A stretch of 64,000 bases of DNA. Source: Streptomyces sp. NBC_01304 (GTDB lineage Bacteria; Actinomycetota; Actinomycetes; Streptomycetales; Streptomycetaceae). The stretch is taken from the NCBI RefSeq assembly GCF_035975855.1, contig NZ_CP109055.1:744001-808000 (forward strand), in the 5' to 3' direction. Below are positions 17,622-28,500 of this stretch, piece after piece. The translations under genes and the position numbers were made by a program. The notes under the pieces were generated by a model. That model ran no database searches, was not told where the DNA came from, and saw only the letters and a list, made by a program, of their open reading frames with translations. Each line of letters opens with the position of its first letter. The stretch's first letter is position 1.

Positions 17622-19163
17622 TCAGTCGTGCGCGGCCTGCGCATCCGCCGGTCCAGAACCAGTCAGGCCGGACACCGCCGCATCCAGCGCGCCGGCCGCG
17701 GCCGTCCAGCGCTCGCGACGGGCGGCGGATTCGGCGCGCAGTGCGGTCAGTTCGGCGCGCAGCTCGGTGCGGGAGTCCGTGCCGGGTCCTCCCCCGTAGG
17801 CGCAGGCCTGGGCGACCGCGCTCGGATGCAGCCACTCCTCGCCCGCGCCCGCCGGGGCGACCTGGGCGATTTCCGGGACGTCCGCCGCCGCCTTGGCCAA
17901 CGACGCGTCGGAGTCCAGGGCGCCGAGCACGGTGCGGCCGACCAGGTGGTGGGCCGACCTGAACGGCACACCGGACGCGACGAGTTGTTCCGCCAGATAC
18001 GTCGCCGAGGTGAAGCCGTCCACCGCGCGTGCCGTCATCCGCTCGGCGTCGGGCACCGCGCCGGCCACCACGAGCCGCAGCAGTGTCACCGCGTCGGCGG
18101 TGCCGCGCAGTCCGGGCCAGACGTGGCGCAGCGCCTCATTGCTGACCGCGATGGCGTTGGAGTAGGGGGCGGTGGCCATCGCGGACGCCGCCGCGGTGAA
18201 CGCCCCCAGGCCGACGGTGGCCCGCCCCTGGATGTGTTCGAGGAGGAAGGGGTTGCGCTTCTGCGGCATCATCGAGCTCGACCCGACCAGGTCGTCGCCG
18301 AGCCGGAGCAGCGCCACCTCCTCCGAGGTCCATGACGAGAAGTCGCGGGCCGCGCGCGCCAGGGCGACGCCGAGGACCGCGGCCGCGGACAGCAGGCGCA
18401 GTCCGAAGTCCCGTGAGGCGACCGCGTCCACCGAGTTGGCGGCGGGCCCGGTGAAGCCGAGCAGTGCGCTCGTACGGTGGGTGTCGATGGCCACCGAGGT
18501 GCCGCCGACCGCGCCCGCGCCGAGCGGATTGACGTCCAACTCCTCACCGGCGGCCAGGAGTCCGGACAGCGCGCGCACCACCGCGTGGCCGAGACCGGCC
18601 AGGTAGTGGCCATAAGTGATGGGCACGGCGGGCTGCCCGTGCGTGTAGGCGGGCATGGTCACCGCCCGGTACTCCTCGGCCCGTTCGAGGATTACCTCGG
18701 CAAGTTCCTCGACCGCCTCCAGGAGCGCCCGGTAGTGGCCGCGGCCGCGCAGCCGTGCCGTGGTGGCGTTGAGGTCGTTGCGTGAGCGGCCGGTGTGCAG
18801 GACCCCGCCGGTCTCCTCGCCGAGCTGCTCCACCAGATGGGACTCGTAGGCCAGGTAGACGCCGCGGGGCATGGGCCTGCCGCGCACCGCGCCGAAGTCC
18901 GTGCGGCGCAGTGCGTCGATGGCCGTCAGCAGCGCCGCGGCCCGGGGCGCGGCGACGATGCCGCGTTCGCCGAGCATCACCAGGTGCGCGCGGTCGACCT
19001 CGCTGATCAGCCGAAGCTCCTCGCCGAGGCCGTCGTGGCCGGGACCCGACTCGGCGGGCAGGTACTGGTCGTAGACGATGCGGTGCGCCTCGGCGGCGAG
19101 CCCGGTGCGCAGCCGCCCGGTGTCGAGGCCCGGGGTGTCCGCCGCGCCGGGGTGCGCGCTCAC
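17622..19163 (-). CDS. argininosuccinate lyase-like (fumarase/aspartase superfamily), probable 2,3-diaminobutyrate pathway lyase
   Basis: 513 residues. All three superfamily signatures are present: HTGRSRND (123-130), THGQPA (174-179) and the flexible catalytic loop SSSMMPQKRNP (295-305). True ArgH releases fumarate from argininosuccinate. Here the gene ends an operon with a PduX-like kinase and a cysteine-synthase-like enzyme, the same company that ArgH homologues keep in friulimicin (Dab genes) and pacidamycin (Pac17). There a lyase is thought to release fumarate from an N-succinyl intermediate to leave 2,3-diaminobutyrate. I infer that role; arginine synthesis is unlikely in this setting. 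The start overlaps the ATP-grasp stop. Confidence 0.85.
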   Translation of the reverse strand: MSAHPGAADTPGLDTGRLRTGLAAEAHRIVYDQYLPAESGPGHDGLGEELRLISEVDRAHLVMLGERGIVAAPRAAALLTAIDALRRTDFGAVRGRPMPRGVYLAYESHLVEQLGEETGGVLHTGRSRNDLNATTARLRGRGHYRALLEAVEELAEVILERAEEYRAVTMPAYTHGQPAVPITYGHYLAGLGHAVVRALSGLLAAGEELDVNPLGAGAVGGTSVAIDTHRTSALLGFTGPAANSVDAVASRDFGLRLLSAAAVLGVALARAARDFSSWTSEEVALLRLGDDLVGSSSMMPQKRNPFLLEHIQGRATVGLGAFTAAASAMATAPYSNAIAVSNEALRHVWPGLRGTADAVTLLRLVVAGAVPDAERMTARAVDGFTSATYLAEQLVASGVPFRSAHHLVGRTVLGALDSDASLAKAAADVPEIAQVAPAGAGEEWLHPSAVAQACAYGGGPGTDSRTELRAELTALRAESAARRERWTAAAGALDAAVSGLTGSGPADAQAAHD

Positions 19164-20419
19164 AGTGCTGCCGCCTTCTGCGTCGTACGTACGTCGAGGG
19201 CGGCGGCGAGTTCCTGCCTGCCCCGGTCGGCGGCCGGGCCCGCGGCGGTGTCGTCGGTCACCGCGATCACATGGCCGAGGCGGCCCCTGAAGTCCTGGGC
19301 CGGGGCGACCTGTTCGCCCGGTGCGCGATAGAGCGTCGCGTCCACGACGCCCGGCGCCGTGCGCGCCGCCGACAGGGCCGCCTCGCTCGCGTCGGCGTCG
19401 GCGAGGACACCGGGGCGCTCGGCGGTGAGGAACCGGATGGCCGCGCTGCGCGCGGGACCGGAAGCGGGGGCGGCAGGGCGGCCGAGGGCGGCCAGGACCT
19501 GCGCGCCGACGAGGTCGACGCCCAGCGCCCGGTGGACCAGTTCGGGGATCATCCCGCCGGCCAGGCGGGGGTTCACCTCGATGACCCGGATCTCGTCGCC
19601 GTCCTTGCGCAGCTCCACATGGGCGGCGCCCCAGCCGAGACGCAGCGCGCGCACGGCCCGTACCGCCACGTCCTTGATACGGGCCTCCGCGGCCGGGTGC
19701 AGGACTGCGGGCAGGTCATGACCGAGTTCCACGAAGTCCGGGAGCGGACCGAGATGTTTGCGGACCACGGCGACCACGTCCTCGCCGAGGACCTCGACGG
19801 AGTACTCGGTGCCGCGTGCGTACTGTTCGACGAGGAGTCCGCGCGGAACCGTGACGCCCCGCTCGTTGACGACGGCCGCGGTCAATTCGGCGGCGTGGGC
19901 GGCGGTTTCGGCGGGGTTCGTACACAGCCGCACACCGAGACTGCCGGAGCCCTGGACGGGCTTGAGCACCACGGGATGGCCGAGCTCCGCGGCAGCGCGC
20001 ACCGCGCCGTCGACGTCCTCGGCGAAGACGAAGCGCGGCACGGGCACCCCCAAGGCGCCCAGGACCCTGCGCTGGCGGTACTTGTCCCGGCAGGCGCTCA
20101 CCGCGTCGGCCTCGGGTCCCGGCAGGCCCAGCCGGTGGGCCGTGGCCGCGGCTGTCGCCACGTAGTACTCGGAGCTGGAGGTGACCCCGGCGATCGGGGC
20201 CCGCTCGGCCAGTTTGCGGGCCGTGGCCAGCACCGCCGCCTCGTTGGAGGTGCTGGTGAGCGCGGTGCGCAGGCCGTCCTCGGCAACGTACGGATAACGG
20301 GCGGGGTCGGCGCTGACCAGGACCGGTTCGATGCCCAGGTCCCGTGCGCGCCGGGCGAACTGGCGTCCCGTGCCGGTGGTGTTGCTCTCGATGAGCAGGA
20401 GCAGGGCGGTGGCGGTCAT
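19160..20419 (-). CDS. ATP-grasp domain ligase
   Basis: 419 residues. The ATP-grasp core is clear: GHPVVLKPVQGSGSLGVRLC is the lysine and glycine-rich loop, LLVEQYARGTEYSVEVLGED follows, and VIEVNPRLAGGMIPELV is the metal-binding strand. An N-terminal Rossmann-like pre-grasp domain (LLLIESNTTGTGRQFARRA) is present. These enzymes form C-N bonds through acyl phosphates, often joining amino acids. The overlaps with the PLP gene (ATGA) and the lyase gene show co-translation with the presumed diaminobutyrate enzymes. It might activate a carboxylate in that route, or make a dipeptide from its product; the sequence does not decide. Confidence 0.85.
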   Translation of the reverse strand: MTATALLLLIESNTTGTGRQFARRARDLGIEPVLVSADPARYPYVAEDGLRTALTSTSNEAAVLATARKLAERAPIAGVTSSSEYYVATAAATAHRLGLPGPEADAVSACRDKYRQRRVLGALGVPVPRFVFAEDVDGAVRAAAELGHPVVLKPVQGSGSLGVRLCTNPAETAAHAAELTAAVVNERGVTVPRGLLVEQYARGTEYSVEVLGEDVVAVVRKHLGPLPDFVELGHDLPAVLHPAAEARIKDVAVRAVRALRLGWGAAHVELRKDGDEIRVIEVNPRLAGGMIPELVHRALGVDLVGAQVLAALGRPAAPASGPARSAAIRFLTAERPGVLADADASEAALSAARTAPGVVDATLYRAPGEQVAPAQDFRGRLGHVIAVTDDTAAGPAADRGRQELAAALDVRTTQKAAAL

Positions 20420-21510
20420 GCGGGAAGCTCCTCTTCGGTGACGCTTTCGTAGCCGCGCCTGGCCCAGATCAGCCGGGACCAGGTGTCACCCGCCTCGTCC
20501 GGGTGGTCGACCAGGCGGGGTCCCCCGGGCTGGGGTGCGGGCACGATCCCGTGCTGCGCGAGCCAGCTGCTGCTGTAGACGGTCGACTGGTAGCGGTAGC
20601 CCTCGTCGGGCAGGACCATCAGGGCCGTGCTGTACGGGTTGCACCGCGCCCACCAGGAGGCGACCTGGAAGGACGCGCCGCTGGTGGGGCCCATGAACAG
20701 GCCGTGTCCCCGGTACAGCTCGTGGGTGGCGTGGAAGGCCTCGGCGGCGGCGACCCAGTGCACCTCGTCGTAGGCGGTGTGCTCCACGTTGCCGGGGATG
20801 ATGCTGCTGCCCAGACCGCGCAGCACCCGGTGGCCCTCGGCGGGCCCGAAGATGATCGAGCCGTGGGTGTCGACGCCGACCAGGTGCAGGCTGGGGTTGC
20901 GCAGGCGCAGCGAGGCGGCGAGGCCGCCGGTGGAGCCGCCCGATCCGACCGGTCCCACCAGGCAGTCGACCCTGCCGAGGGTGCGGGCGATCAGGTCGCC
21001 GACCATCGCGTACGCAGCCGGGTTGGCGGGGTTGTCGTACTGGCCCGGGACGAAACTGTCCGGGCGCTCCCGTTGCAGCTCGGCGACCCTCGCCAGGCGA
21101 GCCCCCTGGATGCCGCCGGGCGCTCCGTGGTCCTCGACGATCTCGACGCGGGCGCCGAGGAGTTCGAGGCGGTTGCGCAGGTCGTCGTCGATGGCCGAGT
21201 CGCCGACGATGGTCAGCGGGTAGCCGCGCAGCCCGCAGACCATGGCGAGGCCCAGGCCGAAGGTGCCGGAGGACGTCTCGATCACCGGGGTGCCGGGGGT
21301 GAGGACGCCCTCGGCCTCCGCCCGGTCGATGATGAAGCGGGCGGGCAGGAGCTTCATCAGGCTGAAGGCGGCGGCGTAGAGGTTGTCGGTGACCCGGATG
21401 ATCCGGGGCAGTTGGGTGGCCTCGAGCACCGACCGGTAGACCTCACCGGCCTGCGGTTCGGGTGTGCCGAGGAGGGACACGGGAGGGGCTGTCGACAGTG
21501 TCTCGGTCAT
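20416..21510 (-). CDS. cysteine synthase-like PLP enzyme (beta-replacement), probable diaminobutyrate pathway
   Basis: 364 residues of fold-type II PLP enzymes. K53 (AFSLMKLLPARF) sits where cysteine synthases hold PLP. The substrate loop is ETSSGTFG (78-85), with Thr in place of the usual Asn of TSGNTG, and VGPVGSGGSTGG is the phosphate-binding loop. Such enzymes replace an O-acyl or O-phospho group at the beta carbon; SbnA does this on phosphoserine. Beside a PduX-like kinase, O-phosphothreonine plus an amine donor such as aspartate is the likely pair (inferred). The frame is open to 21939, but the ATG at 21510 begins the recognisable protein and overlaps the kinase gene by 68 bp. Confidence 0.85.
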   Translation of the reverse strand: MTETLSTAPPVSLLGTPEPQAGEVYRSVLEATQLPRIIRVTDNLYAAAFSLMKLLPARFIIDRAEAEGVLTPGTPVIETSSGTFGLGLAMVCGLRGYPLTIVGDSAIDDDLRNRLELLGARVEIVEDHGAPGGIQGARLARVAELQRERPDSFVPGQYDNPANPAAYAMVGDLIARTLGRVDCLVGPVGSGGSTGGLAASLRLRNPSLHLVGVDTHGSIIFGPAEGHRVLRGLGSSIIPGNVEHTAYDEVHWVAAAEAFHATHELYRGHGLFMGPTSGASFQVASWWARCNPYSTALMVLPDEGYRYQSTVYSSSWLAQHGIVPAPQPGGPRLVDHPDEAGDTWSRLIWARRGYESVTEEELPA

Positions 21511-22462
21511 CAGTTGTGAACTTCCATTGCTCGAAGATTCCGATGTCTGCCAGGTGCTGCTGGGCGCGCTCGATGCAGGTGTCGACGGCCGGGTCGTCGC
21601 GGTCGAAGATGATCCCCGCGATGTCGCCGCTGTGCGCGGTCTGCAACCCGAGCGCGCCGACCTCCTCGACGACGGCGAGGATGCGCTCGAGTGCGGGGAT
21701 CGGCAGATGGCGTTGGTTGATGCGGGTACTGGCGGTGGCGACCTTGCCGAGCAGCCCGGTGTCCTTGGCCAGGACCGCTTCGCGCAGCAGCGTCCGCAGC
21801 CGGGTGAACCTCTGGATCTCGGCCGGGGTGTACCGGGCGGGCGGCAGCGCCAGGGTGTCGGTGCCCCGGCCGCCGCCCTCGGGTCTGCAGCCGAAGCCGA
21901 GGACCCGCACCGCCGGCAGCGGGTACTCGAAGTCCTCAATGATCACGCCTTCCCGGTGGGCGAAGAGCACGGCCGATCCGCCGAACATCAGGGAGTCCGA
22001 TGCCGTTTCGGCCTGCACGGCGAGGCGGGCGACGTGCTCCGCGGTCAGCGGCAGCGAGAAGGCGTCCTTGACCGCGCCGATCGCGGCCAGCACGTCGCTG
22101 GTGGAGGACCCGAAGCCGCGGCACAGGGGCACCTCCCCGGACAGTTCCAGATGGCCCTGGACCGGCAACCCGACGCTGCTCAGGGTCAGTTCGGCGGCCT
22201 GGCGTGCCTTGCTCTTCCAGCTCGGGGAGACGACGAGACCGGCGCCGTCGGCCGCGTCTGCCGGGCCTGCCAGGTCCGTCGGGTGCGTCAGGTTCGTCGG
22301 GTCCGCCGGGGTGAACCGCGCCTCGACGGAGTACATGGCGCACGGCAGGGTGACCAGACCTCGGCTGAGCCCGCTCCCGTGCGGGAAGACGCCCTGCAGG
22401 ATCTCGCCGTGATGTATGGGGGATGACGCAACGCCCATCCGCCAGCTGATCCGAGTCACCAT
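21443..22462 (-). CDS. GHMP-family kinase, PduX-like (L-threonine kinase type)
   Basis: 339 residues. The GHMP ATP loop is VPLCRGFGSSTSDVLAAIG (112-129). The N-terminus SPIHHGEILQGVF with LVTLPCAMYSVEARF copies the PduX pattern (GELIQG, then SCP...YS). L-threonine kinases make O-phospho-L-threonine. Followed by a beta-replacement PLP enzyme and an ArgH-like lyase, the product is most simply a leaving-group-activated threonine for 2,3-diaminobutyrate. The C-terminal tail after IGIFEQW is low-complexity and overlaps the next gene by 68 bp. It lies 99 bp downstream of the terminal NRPS gene in the same operon; a tandem GATCGGTCC repeat lies in that gap. Confidence 0.82.
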   Translation of the reverse strand: MVTRISWRMGVASSPIHHGEILQGVFPHGSGLSRGLVTLPCAMYSVEARFTPADPTNLTHPTDLAGPADAADGAGLVVSPSWKSKARQAAELTLSSVGLPVQGHLELSGEVPLCRGFGSSTSDVLAAIGAVKDAFSLPLTAEHVARLAVQAETASDSLMFGGSAVLFAHREGVIIEDFEYPLPAVRVLGFGCRPEGGGRGTDTLALPPARYTPAEIQRFTRLRTLLREAVLAKDTGLLGKVATASTRINQRHLPIPALERILAVVEEVGALGLQTAHSGDIAGIIFDRDDPAVDTCIERAQQHLADIGIFEQWKFTTDDRDTVDSPSRVPPRHTRTAGR

Positions 22463-22561
22463 TTCCCCGGCTCTCTTCCGTCTCTCTTCGGTCCCTGGTC
22501 AGTCCAGTCCCTGATCGGTCCGTGATCGGTCCCTGCCCGACGTGGCCGGCCCGCGGCCCGC

Positions 22562-25500
22562 TCAGTCCCGCAGCTGTTCGGCCAGCGCCTTGCCTACGAT
22601 CCCCAGGGGTTCGGCCTGGGTCATCTCCCAGTGCTCGCAGTCGATCTCGTGGACCTCGACCGCCTCGCTCGTGTAGGGCGCCCAGGCGGCCTGCGGGGTG
22701 ACCGGCCACGGGGTGCGGCCCGCCTCGAAGAAGAGCATCGGCCCGGTGAACCTCCCCGCGGGCTCGTGCCGTTGGCGCATGGCGAGGTTGCGGGCCGTCG
22801 CCTCGACGACGGCCGCCGCCTTCGGCCGCTCGAGCATGCCGAGCACGGGCTCACGGACACGCAGCACTTCGAGGAGTTCCGCCGTGTCGGGAGGGCCGTC
22901 GGCACCCGCGAGGTCGAGTTCCGCCCCGGCCGTGCCGAGGAGCGCGATGAGCACGTCCCGGCCGGTGACCGGGGACGGCTCGAAGCCTTCCGGCAACGGA
23001 TACGAGTCGAGGAGACTCAGCGAGCCGACACGCTCACCGGCCGCCTCGAGCCGTACCGCGACCGCGTGGGCGACCAGCCCGCCGAAGGACCAGCCGAGCA
23101 GGTGGTAGGGCCCCTCCGGCTGGATCATGCGTATCTCGGCGACGTACTGGTCCGCCATCGCCTCCATGGAGCCCGGCGCGTCGTGCAAGGCGGTCAACTG
23201 CCTGGCCTGCAGGCCGATGATCGGGCGGTTCTCGTCGAGGTGGCGGAGCAGGCCCGAGTAGCACCAGCTCATCCCCGAGATGGGGTGAATGCAGAACAGC
23301 GGGGCCGGGCCGACCCCCTCGCCGCGTGCCGCGCGCAGCGGCAGCACGGTGTCCAGCTCGTCCTCGCCCATGCCCGTGGAGATGCCGTCGGCCAGGGCGT
23401 GCACCACGGGCTGTCGGAACAGGTCCCGGACGGTGATAGGGACCTCCCAGACCTCCTGGATCCGGCTGACGAGGCGGCTGGCCAGGAAGGAGTGGCCGCC
23501 CAGGTGGAAGAAGTTGTCGTCGATGCTGACCCGGGGCACGCCCAGGATCTCGGCGAACAGCGTGCAGAGCATCGCCTCGGTCGGGGTGCGCGGCGCCCGC
23601 CCGCCCGCCGCGCTGTCGTAGCGGGGCTCGGGCAGCGCACCGCGGTCGAGCTTGCCGTTGGTGGTCAGCGGCAGCGCCTTGAGGGCCACGAACGCGGACG
23701 GCACCATGTATTCGGGCAGGGTGGCGGCGACCAGGCGGCGCAGCGCCTCGGTCTCGACGGTCCGCCCCTCGGCCGGTACCGCGTAGGCGACCAGGCGTTG
23801 GTCGCCGGGCTGGTCCTCCCGCAGGACGACGGCGGCTTGCGCGACGTCCTGCGCGCCCAGGAGCACCGCCTCGATTTCCCCGGGTTCGATGCGGAAGCCG
23901 CGCAGCTTGACCTGCTGGTCGGCACGGCCGAGATATTCGAGCTCGCCCTGCGGGTTCCAGCGCACGAGGTCACCGGTGCGGTACAGGCGGCTGCCGGGCG
24001 CGCCGTAGGGACTGGCGACGAAGCGTTCGGCGGTCAGGTCGGTGCGCCCGACGTAGCCGAGGGCGAGGCCCCCGCCGCCCAGGTACAACTCGCCGGGCAC
24101 CCCGGGGGCAACGAGTGCGAGGTTCGCGTCCAGTACGTATCCCTGCTTGCCGGCGATGGGCCGGCCGATCGGCACGGCGGCCGTGGCGTCGGTGCCCGGG
24201 ACGGCGTACGAGGTGCTGAAGCCCATGCTTTCGGCGGGGCCGTAGCCGTTGACGACCCGCAGGTGGGGGTGGGCGGCGATGACCCGGGCGGTGTGCGCGG
24301 GCGAGGCCGCCTCGCCCGCGGTCATGGCCTCCTGCAAGTGGCCGAAGACCGCGGGGTGTTCGTCGACCATGTGGTTGAAGAGGCTGGCCGACATCTGGAG
24401 CGTGGTGATGCCGTGGTGGGCGACCAGTTCGGCGATGTACCGGGGTTCGGTCGTCTCGCCGGGCTGCAGGACGCAGGTGCCGCCGTGCAGCAGCGCTCCG
24501 AAGACCTCGAGGGCGAAGGCGTCCCAGGACATGGGTGAGCACTGCAGGTACGTCTGTCCGGGGCCGAAGCGCAGATAGTCGGGACCCAGGAATGTCGCGG
24601 CGAGGGCGCGTTGGGGGGCGGCGACGCCCTTGGGGGCGCCGGTCGACCCGGAGGTGAACATCACGCAGGCGATCGCGTCGGGCCGGCCCGGGACGTCGGG
24701 CCGGTGGGCGGGCCGCGCGCTGATCTCGGGGGTCTCCCGGCTCAGGTCGACGACGACCGCCCGGGTGTCGAGGGTCTGCATATGGGTCTGGGTGACGAGC
24801 ACCGAGGGCTCGACCTGGGCGAGGACGCCGTTGAGCCGGTCCACCGGGAACTGGGGGTCGAGCAGGGTGTATCCGGCGCCGGCTGACAGGACCGCGAGCA
24901 GGGCGGCGATCAGGTGCGGGGTGCGTTCCAGGTGGATCGCCACGAGGGAGCCGGGGGTGACGCCGCGGGAGGTCAGGTGGTGCGCCAGCTGGTTCGACCA
25001 GATGCTCAACTCCGCGTACGTGACGGACTGTTCGTCGTGGTGCAGGGCGACGGCGTCCGGGGTACGGGCAGCCTGGGCCGCGAACCGCTCGACGAGTCCG
25101 GGCAGCGGTGTGTCGGGGATGGCGCCGCCCCAGTCGAGGAGGCGGGCACGCTCGTCCGGGGTGAGGATGTCGAGGGCGCCGATGGGGGTTGCCGGGTCGG
25201 CTGCGGCGGCTTCGATCAAGCGGAGCAGGCGGTCTGCGAGCGCCTGCACGGTCGAGGCGTCGTACAGGTCGGTGGCGTACTCGATGGCGAGGTCGATTCC
25301 GTCGGGGCGGCCGTCGGCGGTGTGCTGCTCGGTGAAGCTCAAGGTCAGGTCGAACTTGGAGATCGCCGTATCGGCAAACGCCAACTCAGTTTTGATACCT
25401 GCCAGTTGAGGCGTCCCGGTGATCTCCTCCCCCAGGGTGAGCATGACCTGGAAGAGCGGGTGACGGGCGGCGGAACGCTCCGGGTTGAGCTCCTCGACGA

Positions 25501-28500
25501 GGCGGTCGAAAGGCAGGTCCTGGTGCGCCCACGCCGCCAGGTCGGTGTCCCGGACCCGAGCCAGCAGCTCGACGAAAGAGGGATCACCGCTGGTGTCCGT
25601 ACGCAGCACCAGCGTGTTGACGAAGAACCCCACGAGGTCGTCGAGTGCGGGATCGGTGCGGCCCGCGCTCGGCGACCCGAGGACCACGTCATTGCCGGCG
25701 CCGCTGCGGGTCAGCACGGCCGCCGTCGCGGCCTGCACCGCCATGAACAGCGAGGCACCCGCCTCGCGGACCAGCGCGAGGAGCCGTTCGTGCGCGGTGG
25801 AGGCCAGCCGGGTGTCCAGGCGGCCGCCCCGGTGGGAGGCCACGGTGGGGCGGGGCCGGTCGCCGCGGAGGGTGACCTCGTCCGGCAGATCCGCCAACGT
25901 CTCGGCCCAGTGGGCGAGTTGTGCGGCTCCCACGCCGGTGGGGTCGTCGGCGGCGCCGAGGAGTTCTCGCTGCCACAGCGCGTAGTCCGCGTACTGCACC
26001 GGCAGCGGCCCCCAGCCCGGCGCGCCGCCCTCGACGCGGGCCGTGTAGGCGGTGGCCAGGTCGCGCATCAGCGGCCCGTTCGACCAGCCGTCGGACGCGA
26101 TGTGATGCACCACGAGCAGCAGCACATGGGAGTCAGCCGACTCCTCGACGAGGAAGGCCCGCAACGGGACCTCCGCACTCAAGTCGAAGACGCGGGCAGC
26201 CAGTTCGGCCAGCACCGCCTGGGTGTCCTGCTCGGCCACGGTGACCGCCGCCAGGTCGAGATCCACCGCCTCGGCGGGCAGGATCCGCTGGAAGGGGCGC
26301 CCTTCGCTGACCTCGAAGACGGTGCGCAGGCTCTCGTGCCGCTCGACCACGTCACCCAGGGCGAGCCGCAGCGCCTGCTGGTCCAGGTCCCCGGTAAGGC
26401 GGATCGCCAAGGGGATGTTGTACGTCGCCGACGCACCCTCCAACTCACCCAGGAACCAGAGCCGTTGCTGGGCGAACGACAGCGGGATCCGCTCCGGGCG
26501 CCGCACCGCCACCAGGCCGGGGCGGCGGGTGCCGATGTGGTCCGCGAGGGCCGGGGCGAGTTCGGCGATGGTCGCGTTCTCGAAGAGGTCGCGGACGGTG
26601 AGGTCGGCGTTCAGGGCGTCCCGGATGCGAGTGACGAGGCGGGTGGCGAGCAGGGAGTGGCCGCCCAGGTGGAAGAAGTTGTCGTCGATGCCCACGTCGG
26701 ACGCGCCGAGGACTTCGGCGAACAGGGAGCAGAGGACCTCCTCCACGGGGTTGCGCGGACCGCGTCCGCCCGTCGCGCTGTCATAGCGCGGCGCGGGCAG
26801 TGCGGCCCGGTCCAGCTTCCCGTTCGAGGTGAGCGGCAACGCGTCCACCGTCACGAACGCGGACGGCACCATGTACTCGGGCAGCACCGCCCCCACCGCA
26901 CGCCGCAACGCCTCGGTGTCCACGGGCGCGCCCTCGGGGACCACCACATAGCCGACCAGCCGTTTGTCGCCGGGCCGGTCCTCACGTACCAGAACGGCCG
27001 CCTGCGTCACGGCCGGATCCTTGACCAGGACCGCCTCGATCTCGCCGGGCTCGATACGGAAGCCGCGTAGTTTGACCTGCTGGTCGGCGCGGCCGACGAA
27101 CTCGATCGCACCCTCGCCGATCCACCGCACCAGGTCGCCGGTGCGGTACATCCGCGAGCCGTCCGGACCGTACGGATCGGCGACGAAGCGCTCGGACGTC
27201 TGCCCGGGCCGGTTCAGGTAACCGCGGGCCAGACCCGCACCGCCTATATAGAGCTCGCCCACCACACCGGTCGGCACCGGCCGCAGACCCTCGTCCAGGA
27301 CGTACGTCCGCGTGTTGTCCAGCGGCCGGCCGATCGGCGGCGCCGCGGAAACGGACTCTGGTTCGATCAGCGGCCAGTGCGTGGCGTAGGTCGTGGTCTC
27401 CGTCGGCCCGTAGACGTGACCGAGTCGCAGCTTCGGGCAGGCCTCCAGCACACGCCGCATGGCGCGCGGCGACGCCGCCTCGCCACCGGTGAGGACTTCA
27501 CCGAGACCCGCGAAGGCCTCCGGCCGCTCCTCCGCGATCAAGTTGAACAACGCGGTCGTCAGGAACAGTGCCCGCACGCCCGTGCCGACGGCGTGCTGCA
27601 CCACATCGGCATTCACACCACCGCGCCCTGCGATGGTCACACGGCCACCGCGCAACAGCGGCACCCACAGCTCATACGTCGCGGCATCGAAGGTGTGCGG
27701 CGAATGGAACAGCGTACTGAGGTGGTCCCCGCCGTCCCAGCGGGCGTCGAAGGCCAGCTCCGCCACCCCTCGGTGCGTGGCCATGACCCCCTTGGGGACA
27801 CCGGTCGAGCCGGACGTGAACATCACATACGCCCACTGATCCGGATCCGTGGACACCACCGGGGCCTCTCCCGGCTCCAACTCGCCGTCCACCAGGAGCA
27901 CTTCCAGATCGCCCGGCTCGGCAAGCAACCCGTGATCCTGATGCACTGCATCCACGAGCAGGACCCGTGCGTCCGCGTCCGCGAGGATCGACGCCAGCCG
28001 GGCCGCCGGATCGGTGACGTTCAACGGCGCATACACGCCGCCCGCCTTCAGCACCGCCAGCAGCGACACCACAAGTTCGACGGACCGCTCCATCAGCACA
28101 CCGACGACCGCCTCGGGACCGACCCCGGCCCCTGCGAGACGCCGCGCCAGACCGTTCGACCACGCATCCAACTCGGCGTAGGTGACGGATCGTTCGCCGT
28201 GGTGCAGGGCGATGGCGTCGGGGGTACGGGCGGCCTGGGCGACGAACAGCTCGTGCAGCGCCCCCTCCGGGACCTCACGCCCGGCGCCCGTCCACCCCGC
28301 GAACAGCCGGCGGCGCTCCTCGGCGCCGAGCACGTCGAGTTCGCCGATGCGGGTTGCCGGGTCGGCGGCTGCGGCCGCGATCAGCCGCAGCAGACGGTCG
28401 GCGAGGGCCTGCACGGTCGAGGCGTCGTACAGGTCGGTGGCGTACTCGATGGCGAGGTCGATGCCGTCGGGGCGGCCGTCGGCGGTGTACCGCTCGGCGA

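Noticed and set aside
17622..19163. ArgH-like gene as primary arginine biosynthesis
   Set aside because: No other arg gene is adjacent, and its partners are a PduX-like kinase, a CysK-like enzyme and an ATP-grasp ligase.
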